Shown here: one piece after another, positions 43,424 through 53,696 of the stretch | Position numbering within the stretch: position 1 is the first letter of the stretch | How the letters are laid out: each line of letters begins with the position of its first letter | NCBI GenBank assembly: GCA_021794095.1 | Contig: JAJYRN010000002.1 | Span: 45,066 to 109,065, forward strand | DNA from: Acidobacteriota bacterium | GTDB taxonomy: Bacteria > Acidobacteriota > Holophagae > Holophagales > Holophagaceae | Reading direction: 5' to 3' | Length of the DNA: 64,000 bases | Program-made: the position numbers and the translations under genes | The notes under the pieces: generated by a model | Database searches by the model: none | What the model was told of the DNA's origin: nothing | Seen by the model: the letters and a program-made list of their open reading frames with translations, nothing else

Positions 43424-45922
43424 ATGGTTTCCAAGCCGGCCCCCTCGACTTCCAAGCCCCTGCGTCGCTGGCTCCTCCGGGCGGCCTATGCGTTCCTGGC
43501 ACTGATGTTCGCGGGCGTAGCCGCCTTCGCGGTCTCGTGGTCGGTGCTATCGAGGAACGCCGACAGCTTCCTCACGCTCTTTGCGCTGAGGGTGCCGAAG
43601 ACCATCACGAAGGTGCTCGACCAGAACGGGAACGTGCTGGGCGTGTTTGCCGAAGAGCACCGGGTGGTGATCCCCTACGGAGACATTCCCAAGGCCTACA
43701 TCAACGCGCTGGTGGCCACGGAGGACGCGGATTTCTGGCACCACCACGGCATTGACTACCGGGGCGTGGCCCGGGCCGGCTTCAATTTCCTCATCAGCTT
43801 CGGCCGGCGCAAGGAGGGCGCCTCCACCCTCACCATGCAGCTCATCCGGACGGTCACGGCCAAGCGGGAGCGCCGCCTCTTCTCGGGGGGCCTCAAGCGG
43901 AAGATCCAGGAGATGATCCTGGCCCGCAAGGTGGAGAAGGCCTACACCAAGAAGCAGATTCTCGAGATGTACGCGAACGAGGTGTACCTCGGCGGCGGGC
44001 GCTATGGCATCGAAGCCGCGGCGGAGTACTACTTCGGCAAGACGGCCCCACAGCTGGCGCCCGAGGAATGCGCGCTGCTCGCGGGTCTGGTGCAGAATCC
44101 CAACTGGTACAACCCCTACAACCCGAATCCCAAGGCCCGGCTGGCCGCCAAGGCCCGCCGGGACCACGTCCTCCTGCGCATGGCCAAGGCCGGCTACCTT
44201 TCGCCTCAGGAGGCGAGCCAGCTCATGGACAAGCCCATCCGCCTGGCGCGGGAGAACGCCCAGGAAGAATCCGTGGCGCCCTACGTGCTGGAGGAAGTGC
44301 GGAAATACCTCTATGAGAAGTACGGCCGCGATCAGGTGCTGAATGGCGGTCTGGAGGTGACCACCACCATTGACAGCTACATGCAGGAGGCCGCCGACAA
44401 GGCCGTGCAGCAGGGGCTCCGCGTGGTGGACCGGCGTCGCGGGTTCCGCAAGGATGCAGTGCAGTTCGTGAACGATCCCGAGAACACCCAGCTTCCGGGC
44501 TGGAAGCGCTACTTCGAGGTGGGTGACGATGTCCAGGGTGTGATTCTCGGTTGGAGCCGCGGCAATGCCGACGTCCGCATCGGATCGAGCCAGCTGGTGG
44601 TGCCGGCTTCAGCCTTCGCCTGGGCCGGGAAGGACATCCAGAAGCTGCTGCCCCGCGGGGCCGCGCCCCTCTTCCTGGTGAAGACCGCGGAGGACGGCAC
44701 CCCGAAGACCCTCGAACTGGATCAAGAACCGGTGGTGCAGGGCGCCCTCATGGCCATTGACCCGAAGACGGGCGAGATCCGGGCCATGGTCGGCGGCTAC
44801 GACTTCAACCAGTCGAAGTACGACCGCGCCCTCCAGGCCCAGCGACAGGTGGGCTCCACCATGAAGGCCTTCGTGTACGGTGCCGCCTTCACCGAGGGGA
44901 AGACGCCTGCGACGATTGTGGATGACGTACCCACGCGGTTCCTCGACTCCAGCGACTACGCCGTCATCACCCATGCGGATGGCACCGAGGACTACAAGCC
45001 CCTGCGCCCCGGCGTGAAACCCTACGAACCCCACAACTACGAGATGGATTTCTGGGGCCCCATCCCCATCTGGGAAGCCATTCGCGATTCCCGCAACGTG
45101 CCCGCCGTCCGCACCCTCGATGACACCGGCATCCTGAACGTCATTGATTTCGCCCGGAAGTGCGGAATCGAGGGCGCCCTGCCGCCCTATCCCAGCTTGG
45201 CCCTGGGGTCGGCCGATATGACCCTGCGCGAGATGGTGCGGGCCTACGGCACCATCAGCAACGACGGCCTCCAGACGCCGGAGCCGTTCTTCATCAAGAA
45301 GGTGGTGGACCGCAATGGCCGCGTGCTGGAGAGCCACAGCGGCGCCGCGACGGAGCAGGTCGTGGACCCCCAGAGTACCTTCCAGCTCATCCAGTGCCTC
45401 CAGGGCGTCGCGACCCTGGGAACAGGGGCTGGCGCCAGCGCGCTCCAGTGGCCCGTGGCCGGGAAGACCGGCACCACGGACCAGTACACCGATGCCTGGT
45501 TCCTCGGCTTCTCCACCCGGATCACCTGCGGCGTATGGGTGGGGCTGGATGAGAAGAAGACCCTCTACCACGGCGCGGATGGCGGCCACGTGGCCCTGCC
45601 CATCTGGGTGGACTTCATGAAGGCCGCCCTGCCCACCACGCCCAAGGAGGATTTCACCGCCCCTCCCGGCATGGAGTGGGCGGACATTGACGACGTGACC
45701 GGCCTTCAGGCCACGGCGGCGACCACGGGCCGGGTGCTGCACCTGGCGTTCAAACCCGGCACCGTGCCCAAGTCCGGTAGCGATGCCGCCGCCATCAAGA
45801 AGATCCAGGACGCCCGCGCCAAGGCTCCCAATCAGCCGGTTGAAATCCGGATGTGGGGCATGCCGAAGCCGCCCGAGGAGGCCAAGCCCGTGGATCTCGC
45901 CGGGAGCGATCCGAACGGGTGA
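43424..45922 (+). CDS. Class A penicillin-binding protein (PBP1-like)
   Basis: This 832-aa bifunctional peptidoglycan synthase has a membrane anchor (AAYAFLALMFAGVAAFAVSWSVL) and a GT51 glycosyltransferase domain with catalytic Glu100 in VATEDADFWHHHG plus GASTLTMQLIRT. The transpeptidase domain has SxxK (GSTMK, Ser478), SRN (RDSRNVPA) and KTGTTD (Lys681). An OB-like insert (VGDDVQGVILGW) links the domains. The long C-terminal tail is Lys/Ala-rich. Start ATG 43424 is chosen for the anchor. It ends before a strong bidirectional hairpin. Confidence 0.95.
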   Translation: MVSKPAPSTSKPLRRWLLRAAYAFLALMFAGVAAFAVSWSVLSRNADSFLTLFALRVPKTITKVLDQNGNVLGVFAEEHRVVIPYGDIPKAYINALVATEDADFWHHHGIDYRGVARAGFNFLISFGRRKEGASTLTMQLIRTVTAKRERRLFSGGLKRKIQEMILARKVEKAYTKKQILEMYANEVYLGGGRYGIEAAAEYYFGKTAPQLAPEECALLAGLVQNPNWYNPYNPNPKARLAAKARRDHVLLRMAKAGYLSPQEASQLMDKPIRLARENAQEESVAPYVLEEVRKYLYEKYGRDQVLNGGLEVTTTIDSYMQEAADKAVQQGLRVVDRRRGFRKDAVQFVNDPENTQLPGWKRYFEVGDDVQGVILGWSRGNADVRIGSSQLVVPASAFAWAGKDIQKLLPRGAAPLFLVKTAEDGTPKTLELDQEPVVQGALMAIDPKTGEIRAMVGGYDFNQSKYDRALQAQRQVGSTMKAFVYGAAFTEGKTPATIVDDVPTRFLDSSDYAVITHADGTEDYKPLRPGVKPYEPHNYEMDFWGPIPIWEAIRDSRNVPAVRTLDDTGILNVIDFARKCGIEGALPPYPSLALGSADMTLREMVRAYGTISNDGLQTPEPFFIKKVVDRNGRVLESHSGAATEQVVDPQSTFQLIQCLQGVATLGTGAGASALQWPVAGKTGTTDQYTDAWFLGFSTRITCGVWVGLDEKKTLYHGADGGHVALPIWVDFMKAALPTTPKEDFTAPPGMEWADIDDVTGLQATAATTGRVLHLAFKPGTVPKSGSDAAAIKKIQDARAKAPNQPVEIRMWGMPKPPEEAKPVDLAGSDPNG

Positions 45923-45947
45923 AAGGCGCTGGAATCGCGGGTCCTGA

Positions 45948-45986
45948 ATCCAAAGAACGGGCGCTTCAGGCGCCCGTTCTTTGGAT
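45948..45986. terminator. Bidirectional terminator between PBP and DEAD-box genes
   Basis: ATCCAAAGAACGGGCGC and GCGCCCGTTCTTTGGAT are exact 17-bp inverted repeats around TTCAG. The A/T-rich outer ends give a partial T-run in both directions, which fits the two converging genes. Confidence 0.85.
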
Positions 45987-46000
45987 GGAAGGCGTTGCGC

Positions 46001-47620
46001 TTATTTCTTCTTCCAGGCCTTTGCGGGCGCGGCTTTCCAGGGGCGCGGCGCGTCCTTGGCTGCGGGCTTGGCGCCGCTGCGATCTTCCCAGGTCCTGCGG
46101 GGGCGCTCCGGTCCTTCGGCGCGCGGCTTGGTGTAGGGCCGGGGCCGTTCCTCGAGTTCGCGCCGGGGTTTGAAACTGCCATCGGGGCGGGTCTTGGACA
46201 CCGGTTCAGGGCGGGCGGTTTCCCCGCGGGCGGCGGCGCGCTCGGCGTAGGACCGCTGGGGACGGGGGCCACCGTCCTTGCGTTCACGCGTCGTATCGAA
46301 GCGGGGCTTGGCCTTGCGCTCGGGTTCGCTGGGCAGGTCGAAGCCGGAGGACTGGTCGGCCTGGACAAGGCCCAGGAGGCCGGCCACGAGACGGACCGGA
46401 TCCGCCGCCTTGAGCATTTGGGTGGCCTGGTGGAGGAGGGCGGCGTTGGCGGCGCCCTGGATGCCGTCCAGCAGTTTCAGGCCCTGGGCCTCGCGGATCT
46501 CCGCGGGGGTGGGTATGGCCCGCCAGTCGAGCGTGAGGCCTCCGCGCCGGCTCCAGGCCAGCAGGATGCGGCTCTCCTTCCAGTTCACCAGCGCGAGGCT
46601 CGTGCCTTTTGCCCCGGCGCGGCCGGTGCGGCCGCTGCGGTGGACGTAGTTCTCCATCTGCGTGGGGATTCCGATGTGGACCACGAGCGGCAGCCCCTCG
46701 ATGTCGAGGCCCCGGGCGGCCACATCCGTGGCCACGAGGTAGCGCAGCTTGCCATCCTTGAACTGGCCGAGGATGCGGGTTCGCGTGGCCTGGGCCAGGT
46801 CGCCGTGGAGGAAAGCCGCGGGCAGGCCCGCCACCGTCAGCTCTTCGGCCACTTCCTCGCTCTGGGCCTTGGTTTTCGTGAAGATGAGGGCGGAGCTGGG
46901 CTCGTCCAGGAGGAGAAGGTTCACCAGCGCCCGCACCTGCTGGTGGTCGGGGACGATGACGGGCGTGTGGGCGATGTCGGCATGGACGGCGGTCTCGCCC
47001 GCCTCGGCCAGTTGGATCCGCACAGGATCGTTCAGGAAACGTCCCGCCAGCTTGGCGATGGGAACAGGCAGGGTGGCGGAAAACAGATAGGTCTGAGGCC
47101 CCTTGGGCACCTTGGCGAGGATGGTCTCCACGTCTTCGAGGAAGCCCATGTTCAGCATCTCGTCGCACTCGTCGAGGACGATCATGCGCACCTGGCTGAG
47201 GTCCAGCGTGCCGCGTTCCATGTGATCCATCACCCGGCCGGGGGTGCCCACCACCACCGGAGCGCCCATGGACAGGGCCTTCATCTGGGGAGGGTAGGCG
47301 ACGCCGCCCACGAGGGAGGCGATGGGCAGCTTGGGCATGAGGCTGTGCAACTCGGCGCCGACCTGCTGGGCCAGCTCGCGGGTGGGCGCGAGGATGAGGG
47401 CCTGGGGATGACGTTCGTCCGTCAGGCGGTGCAGCAGGGGCAGGCCGAAGGCCAGGGTCTTGCCCGATCCGGTGCGGCTCTGCACCAGCAGGTCACGGCC
47501 TTCCAGGCCGGGACGAAAGGTCTGGGCCTGGACGGGCATGGGGGTCTCGAAGCCGCGCTTGGCCAGGGCCGCCAGCAGGGCTTCGCTGCAGCCGAGGGCT
47601 GCGAAGGTGGTCTCACTCAC
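46001..47620 (-). CDS. DEAD-box RNA helicase
   Basis: The 539-aa helicase has the Q motif (FETPMPVQAQTF), motif I (QSRTGSGKT), Ia (APTRELAQQ), II (VLDECDEML: DECD rather than DEAD), III (SATLP), and C-terminal-lobe motifs (GDLAQATR, VATDVAARGLDIE, HRSGRTGRAG). A basic, Arg/Pro-rich C-terminal tail of about 120 residues (RPYTKPRAEGPERPRR and the like) probably binds RNA, as in CsdA/DbpA relatives. I chose the GTG at 47620 (GGGAG just upstream) over the longer frame. Confidence 0.93.
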   Translation of the reverse strand: MSETTFAALGCSEALLAALAKRGFETPMPVQAQTFRPGLEGRDLLVQSRTGSGKTLAFGLPLLHRLTDERHPQALILAPTRELAQQVGAELHSLMPKLPIASLVGGVAYPPQMKALSMGAPVVVGTPGRVMDHMERGTLDLSQVRMIVLDECDEMLNMGFLEDVETILAKVPKGPQTYLFSATLPVPIAKLAGRFLNDPVRIQLAEAGETAVHADIAHTPVIVPDHQQVRALVNLLLLDEPSSALIFTKTKAQSEEVAEELTVAGLPAAFLHGDLAQATRTRILGQFKDGKLRYLVATDVAARGLDIEGLPLVVHIGIPTQMENYVHRSGRTGRAGAKGTSLALVNWKESRILLAWSRRGGLTLDWRAIPTPAEIREAQGLKLLDGIQGAANAALLHQATQMLKAADPVRLVAGLLGLVQADQSSGFDLPSEPERKAKPRFDTTRERKDGGPRPQRSYAERAAARGETARPEPVSKTRPDGSFKPRRELEERPRPYTKPRAEGPERPRRTWEDRSGAKPAAKDAPRPWKAAPAKAWKKK

Positions 47621-47759
47621 GATGTCTCCCGGGGCGTTCCCTGCTTGGATCCGCCTGATCGCAGGCGGCCTTGGCGGACATCGCCAGCCGGGAGGGCCCA
47701 AACCGCCAGTATCCCACGGAACGCCCTGAAATCCCAGGATTTTTGAGCCATACTGGCCC

Positions 47760-48818
47760 ATGGACCTGCCCGACGACCGCCTCCTGACCCTGCCCCTCGG
47801 TTCGGATTCCGGGCTCCGCCGCCGCTACATGCTGCTGGACGAGGATCTGCCCGGCAACGTGCGCTTCGGCCTGATGCTGGAGATCCTCGACAAGCTGGCG
47901 GAAGAAGCCGCGCTCGACTATGTCCGCCGCGTCCATCCCGGCGCGCGGGTGGTGACGGCGGCGATTGACAACATCTACGTCCGCGCCTCGGCGGATGTCC
48001 ACCGCGACATCGCCTTCAGCGCCCGGGTGAACTTCGTGGGCCGCACCAGCCTGGAAGTGGGGATCCGCGTGGAGCACCCCCTGGGGCCGAACGGCGAGCC
48101 CCCGGCTCATATCGCATCCTGCTACTTCACCATGGTGGCCCGGAGCACCTCGGGCGACGGCGCGCAGAGCCTGGCGTTGCCTGGCTTCGAGCCCCAGGGG
48201 GAACTGGGGCGGCGGCGCTGGGACCGCGCCATCGCGCGGCGGGAATCCTTCCGGCAGCAGACGCACCAGGCCCAGGAGCCGCCCAGCCGCGAGGAGTACG
48301 CCATGCTGGCAGCCTTGCACGCGGCCCAGGACAAGCCGGGCTTCCATGGGCTGCTCGCGGCGGACTGCGTGACCAACGGCTGGGAGCGCACCTACCCCGA
48401 GCACGAGAACGTGCCCCAGAAAATTTTCGGCGGCCACCTCATCCGCCGCGCCTACGAGCAGTCCTCCATCTGCGCGGAGGAGGTGGCGCCCCAGCGGCCC
48501 GTCATCGTCGCGGTAAACCGCATTGCCTTCGTCCAGCCGGTCCGCATGGGCGACAAGCTCCACTTCGTCAGCCGCGCCGTCTACGCGGGCCGCGCCAGTG
48601 TCTGCGTGGAAACGGAGATCATCCGCATCAGCCGCGACCGCACCCAGACCAACCTTTCAAACACCTGCATCTTCACGTTCACGAATGTGGACGCGCAGTT
48701 GCGGCCCCAGCCGGTGCCGGCCATCTACCCCACCACCTATGCTGAGGACGCCCGCTACCTCGGCGCCCACCGCCGCCATCAGGGCCACGTGGCGTGGAAG
48801 GCGGCCCGGGGGCGATAA
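47760..48818 (+). CDS. Double-hotdog acyl-CoA thioesterase
   Basis: The 352-aa protein holds two hotdog domains: the first about residues 30-130 (AIDNIYVRASADVHRDIAFSARVNFVGRTSLEVGIRV) and the second about 215-325 (GGHLIRRAYEQSSI, NRIAFVQPVRMGDKLHFVSRAVYAGRASVCVETEI). Two fused hotdogs are typical of acyl-CoA thioesterases of the BACH/ACOT type. The substrate range is unknown. It starts 140 bp after the divergent helicase gene. Its stop codon abuts the left end of a MITE-like element, so 3' processing signals may come from that element. Confidence 0.88.
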   Translation: MDLPDDRLLTLPLGSDSGLRRRYMLLDEDLPGNVRFGLMLEILDKLAEEAALDYVRRVHPGARVVTAAIDNIYVRASADVHRDIAFSARVNFVGRTSLEVGIRVEHPLGPNGEPPAHIASCYFTMVARSTSGDGAQSLALPGFEPQGELGRRRWDRAIARRESFRQQTHQAQEPPSREEYAMLAALHAAQDKPGFHGLLAADCVTNGWERTYPEHENVPQKIFGGHLIRRAYEQSSICAEEVAPQRPVIVAVNRIAFVQPVRMGDKLHFVSRAVYAGRASVCVETEIIRISRDRTQTNLSNTCIFTFTNVDAQLRPQPVPAIYPTTYAEDARYLGAHRRHQGHVAWKAARGR

Positions 48819-49002
48819 GGAGCTGGAACGGAATAAGCAATGCCATCGCGCGGGGTGCCGGGCAAGTGAGCCAAGGCGGCTGAGGTTCCAGCGGAGCGGG
48901 ACTCCGTGAACCGAAGCCAACGCAGGATCACGCCGCCCGCCACCCCGCGCCCGGAGGGTTGACGCCCATCCGCGCGCCCCGCGGCGTCAGGGCCCCTGGC
49001 TC

Positions 49003-49015
49003 GGGCCTTCGGCCC
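49003..49015. repeat. Hairpin cassette in MITE copy 2 (GGGCC-TTC-GGCCC)
   Basis: A perfect 5-bp stem with a 3-nt loop. The same hairpin, read on the other strand, recurs in the insert at the start of dus (near 53922). Confidence 0.65.
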
Positions 49016-49017
49016 TC

Positions 49018-49030
49018 GGGGCTCCGCCCC
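49018..49030. repeat. Hairpin cassette in MITE copy 2 (GGGGC-TCC-GCCCC)
   Basis: A perfect 5-bp stem with a 3-nt loop, two bases after the previous hairpin. Confidence 0.6.
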
Positions 49031-49033
49031 CGC

Positions 49034-49050
49034 CATCGGCTGTGCCGATG
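49034..49050. repeat. Hairpin cassette in MITE copy 2 (CATCGGC-TGT-GCCGATG)
   Basis: A perfect 7-bp stem with a 3-nt loop. A fourth, imperfect one (ATCCGC-TTC-GCAGAT) follows at 49058-49072. Confidence 0.65.
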
Positions 49051-49179
49051 CGGCCCTATCCGCTTCGCAGATGGTGAACCATGAACCACATGGCCCTGCG
49101 GGCCCTTCCTTGCGGATGCATCGCGGCTGGGCGTCAACGATGGCAACGATTATCCCGTTCCAGCTCCTAAGATCAGGGC

Positions 49180-49668
49180 ATGGCCCCGATCCTGCTGCTC
49201 ATCCGCCACGGTATCGCCGAGGACCCCCATCCTGGCCTGGGGGATGCCGACCGCGCCCTCACGCCCGAGGGCTGGACGAAGACCCGCGCGGCCATGCGGG
49301 GGCTCGTGGCCCTGGGCTACGTCCCCACCCGCGGCCTCACGAGCCCGTACCTGCGGGCGCGGCAGACGATGGACTGTCTCCGCGAAGCAGCCGGGCGGAC
49401 CTTCCCTATCGAAGCCTGGCCGATCCTGGTTCCCCACGGGGATCCCGGCGTGGCCGACCTCCAGCTCCAGGCGCTGATGGCCGAGGTGCGCGAGGACGAA
49501 GTGGTGGCCCTGACCAGCCACCAGCCCTTCCTCGGCGACCTGGTCTTCCGCCTCGCGAAGCGCGCCGTGGAGGTCAAAAAGGCCAGTTGCACCGTGCTCC
49601 GCTGGCAGGACGGGGCCTGGAGCTTCGCGCGCCACTTTGCCCCCGCGGACCTGCGGGAGCACGCATGA
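49180..49668 (+). CDS. sixA: SixA-type phosphohistidine phosphatase
   Basis: This 162-aa histidine phosphatase has the RHG motif in LLIRHGIAEDP (nucleophile His10), the second Arg in SPYLRARQTMD and the second His in LTSHQPFLGDLVF. SixA-type enzymes dephosphorylate phospho-His on proteins such as HPt or phosphotransferase components. It starts 10 bp after the MITE copy, so its leader and promoter region are replaced by the element. It overlaps the next gene as ATGA. Confidence 0.9.
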   Translation: MAPILLLIRHGIAEDPHPGLGDADRALTPEGWTKTRAAMRGLVALGYVPTRGLTSPYLRARQTMDCLREAAGRTFPIEAWPILVPHGDPGVADLQLQALMAEVREDEVVALTSHQPFLGDLVFRLAKRAVEVKKASCTVLRWQDGAWSFARHFAPADLREHA

Positions 49669-50486
49669 GGCCCCAGCCCACCTTTGCTGTGCTGCCCTCG
49701 GGCCTGAAGCTCCACTACCGCATCCAGGGCCCGCCGGAAGCGCCCTGGATGGTGCTGCTCAACGGCCTCCTGTCGGACACCACCATGTGGGCGGGTGTCC
49801 TGCCTGGGCTGACGCCCCACTTCCGGGTGCTCACCTTCGACAGTCGCGGGCAGGGCAGGTCCGACGCCCCGGAGGCGGGGCCCTATCTCACCGCCGACCT
49901 GGCCGAGGACGCCTGGGCGTTGTTCCAGGCGCTCGGCGTGACCCACCCCTGGCTGGTGGGCCTGTCCAACGGCAGCGCCATGAGCCTCGAGCTGCTGACG
50001 CGCCACCCCGGAGCCTTCGCGGGCGCCGTGCTCACCAGCGCCATGTCCCGCCTGGATTTCGCCATGGCCCTCAAGGTCGAGCACTGGGCCCGCTGCCTGG
50101 AGGTGGGTGGCCCCCTGATGCAGTTCGACGCCGTGGCCCCCTTCCTCTGGGGCGATGGCTTCCTGGAGGCCCGCCACGGGGTGCTGCGGGCCTACCACCA
50201 GGTGGTCACGGGTGGGGATCGCCCCCTGCACGGCAACCTGCACCAGATCCGCGGCACCCTGGGCTGGGACATCCGCGACCGGCTGGCGGGCATCCGGGCG
50301 CCGGTGCTGGTGCTTTCCGGAGCCGAGGATCTGCTGACGCCCCCCTGGAAATGCCTGGCCACAGCCCAGGGCATCCCCGGCGCGCGGTTCGAGGTGGTGC
50401 CGGGGGTCGGCCATGCCTACCCTGTGGAGGATGCCAAGGGGTTTATCGCAAGGGTTCTGACCTTCGCTTGTAAGGAACCTTCCTGA
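49665..50486 (+). CDS. Alpha/beta hydrolase
   Basis: The 273-aa enzyme has the hydrolase fold: oxyanion-hole strand VLLNGLLSDTTMW, FDSRGQGRSDAPE, nucleophile elbow VGLSNGSAMSLEL (Ser in GLSNG), an acidic residue in VLSGAEDLLTPP and the catalytic His in VPGVGHAYPVEDAKG. It resembles 3-oxoadipate enol-lactonase-like hydrolases by motif, but that name would be a guess. It is coupled to sixA by a 4-bp overlap. Confidence 0.9.
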   Translation: MRPQPTFAVLPSGLKLHYRIQGPPEAPWMVLLNGLLSDTTMWAGVLPGLTPHFRVLTFDSRGQGRSDAPEAGPYLTADLAEDAWALFQALGVTHPWLVGLSNGSAMSLELLTRHPGAFAGAVLTSAMSRLDFAMALKVEHWARCLEVGGPLMQFDAVAPFLWGDGFLEARHGVLRAYHQVVTGGDRPLHGNLHQIRGTLGWDIRDRLAGIRAPVLVLSGAEDLLTPPWKCLATAQGIPGARFEVVPGVGHAYPVEDAKGFIARVLTFACKEPS

Positions 50487-50564
50487 ATTGGCCGATCCGT
50501 CTTTCTGACCTATCATTCCAACAATCCCGAGCCAATTCCGACTCGCCCCATCCCGAGGTGCCCC

Positions 50565-51857
<1,293 letters not shown>

Positions 51858-51947
51858 CCCCACGACCTCCATCGGGCGCTGCAAGGCAACGTCAGATGGG
51901 GTGGCTACCGGGCCCCATTTTAAGGGCCTTCGGGTTCTGGCCGATGA

Positions 51948-53696
51948 ATGGATCAGGCGTTGAGCCTATTCAAACAGATCAACCTTTTGAGCCCAGCACC
52001 CCCGGCTGGAATCAAATGGAGAACGCTCACAACTCCCATGGGCCTTTTGAAATCGGCAGAGGACATGCATCCATCTCCGAGGCTGCGCCACCTGTTCCTG
52101 CGCTATGCCCTCCCCCCGCTGCTTGTGGCCGTGGCCGCCCTTCTCCGGATATGGCCCTTGCACCCGGTGGGAACGGACCTGGCCTGGGCCACTTTCTATC
52201 CGGCGGTGGTGGTCGCGGCTCTGTGCGGGGGGCTGATCGCTGGACTTTTGGCCACAGCGCTGTCCTGTCTGACGGTTCTGTTCTGTTGGCCTCTCCTCGT
52301 GGCACAGCCGTTCATCACGAATTTCACTGATTATCTGCGCCTGGCTGTTTTTGTCATTGTCGGAACGATCATTTCCAGAATCACGGAATCCACGCGCCGC
52401 ACCAAAGCGCTTTCCATCCAGACAACCCAAGCCCTGGCCGAGAGCGAGCACTTCCTGAAAACCATCACCAACTCCCTGCCTGGGCTGATCGCCTATTGGG
52501 ACAAGGACTTGCGCTGCCGTTTCGCCAACCACTCATTCCTGGATTGGTTCGGCCGGGCGCCTGAGGCCATGATCGGGACCTCCATGCACGCATTGATGGG
52601 AGAACGTTTGTTCTCCCTCAATGAGCCCTATATTCGGGGCGCGTTGAAAGGTGAAAAGCAACAATTTGAGCGAACCCTCACCAAGGCCAACGGGAGTATT
52701 GGTCATGCCCTGGCCAACTATGTCCCGGATATAAAGGCCAATGGTGAGGTTGCGGGCATTTTCGTCCTGGTGAGCGAGGTGACGCTCCTCAAGGAAGCGG
52801 AAGCCCGACTTCAATTGGCTGCCAGCGTTTTTCACAACACCGTCGAGGGCATCCTTGTCACCGACGCCGACTTGGCCATCCTGTCCGTGAATCCGGCCTT
52901 TACCCAAATCACAGGTTATAGCGCAGAAGAAGCCATCGGGAAGACGCCGCGGATTCTCAAATCCAAGCATCACGACCAGGCCTTCTACGCCGCGATGTGG
53001 CGCGATATCAATGCCACCAGCCATTGGCAGGGAGAAATATGGAACCGTCGCAAGGACGGTGAAGTCTACCTGGAATGGCTGACGATCACGAAAATACGCA
53101 GCTCGATCGGCGAGCCAATCCAGTATGTTTCGGTCTTCAACGACATCACTAAATCCCGGTACAACGACGAACGAATAAAACATTTAGCCTTTCATGACGC
53201 CTTGACGGATTTGCCCAATCGCTCCCTGCTCATGGACCGGCTTGACCACCAAATTGCCAAGGCCGAGCGGGACAAGAGTGGCTTGGCCGTGATGTTCCTT
53301 GATCTGGATCGTTTCAAAGCCGTCAATGACACCCTCGGGCACGAGATCGGCGACGACCTGCTGAGATCTGTGGCGCAGAAACTCCAGGCCCAGGTACGAC
53401 AATCGGACACCGTCTCCCGGCTGGGTGGCGATGAGTTCATCATTCTGCTCGACAGTCCTGCCAATGATGAGGAGGTCGCCTACATTGCCGGCCGGGTTCT
53501 TGCCGCCATCAGTGAGCCCATGGAATTTCGGGGCCGGGCGGCCCAGGTCGGAGCCTCCATCGGGATTGCCATGTTCCCTCGGGACGGGAACACGCCTGTC
53601 GAATTGATTCAAAGGGCTGACGCCGCCATGTATGCCGTCAAGGAAAGTGGACGGAACACCTATCGTTTTTTCGAGCCATCCACGGGCCCGGGCTAA
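51948..53696 (+). CDS. Membrane PAS-PAS-GGDEF diguanylate cyclase
   Basis: This 582-aa protein begins with several membrane helices (LFLRYALPPLLVAVAALLRIW, WATFYPAVVVAALCGGLIAGLLATALSCLTVLFCW, LAVFVIVGTIIS), a DUF4118-like layout. Two PAS domains follow (about 165-285 and 290-410), then a GGDEF domain (about 415-575) with RLGGDEFII (GGDEF at residues 493-497). The inhibitory-site RxxD (RQSD) is present five residues before it, so it is predicted to make c-di-GMP with product feedback. Base composition is lower in GC than the neighbours. The ATG at 51948 lacks a clear ribosome site; ATGs at 52038 and 52065 are alternatives. Confidence 0.92.
   Translation: MDQALSLFKQINLLSPAPPAGIKWRTLTTPMGLLKSAEDMHPSPRLRHLFLRYALPPLLVAVAALLRIWPLHPVGTDLAWATFYPAVVVAALCGGLIAGLLATALSCLTVLFCWPLLVAQPFITNFTDYLRLAVFVIVGTIISRITESTRRTKALSIQTTQALAESEHFLKTITNSLPGLIAYWDKDLRCRFANHSFLDWFGRAPEAMIGTSMHALMGERLFSLNEPYIRGALKGEKQQFERTLTKANGSIGHALANYVPDIKANGEVAGIFVLVSEVTLLKEAEARLQLAASVFHNTVEGILVTDADLAILSVNPAFTQITGYSAEEAIGKTPRILKSKHHDQAFYAAMWRDINATSHWQGEIWNRRKDGEVYLEWLTITKIRSSIGEPIQYVSVFNDITKSRYNDERIKHLAFHDALTDLPNRSLLMDRLDHQIAKAERDKSGLAVMFLDLDRFKAVNDTLGHEIGDDLLRSVAQKLQAQVRQSDTVSRLGGDEFIILLDSPANDEEVAYIAGRVLAAISEPMEFRGRAAQVGASIGIAMFPRDGNTPVELIQRADAAMYAVKESGRNTYRFFEPSTGPG

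Larger units (their letters stand above)
48818..49169 (-). mobile_element. MITE-like element, copy 2 (reverse orientation)
   Basis: The 352-bp element has AGGAGCTGGAACGGAATAA at 48818-48836 and its inverted counterpart (AGGAGCTGGAACGGGATAA read backwards) ending at 49169. It is the reverse complement of the element at 6512-6861 over long shared blocks. It lacks that copy's two inserts but has its own ~85-bp block (about 48990-49075) of four adjacent hairpins. It fills nearly all of the 361-bp gap between the thioesterase stop and sixA start. There is no shared open frame. Confidence 0.85.
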
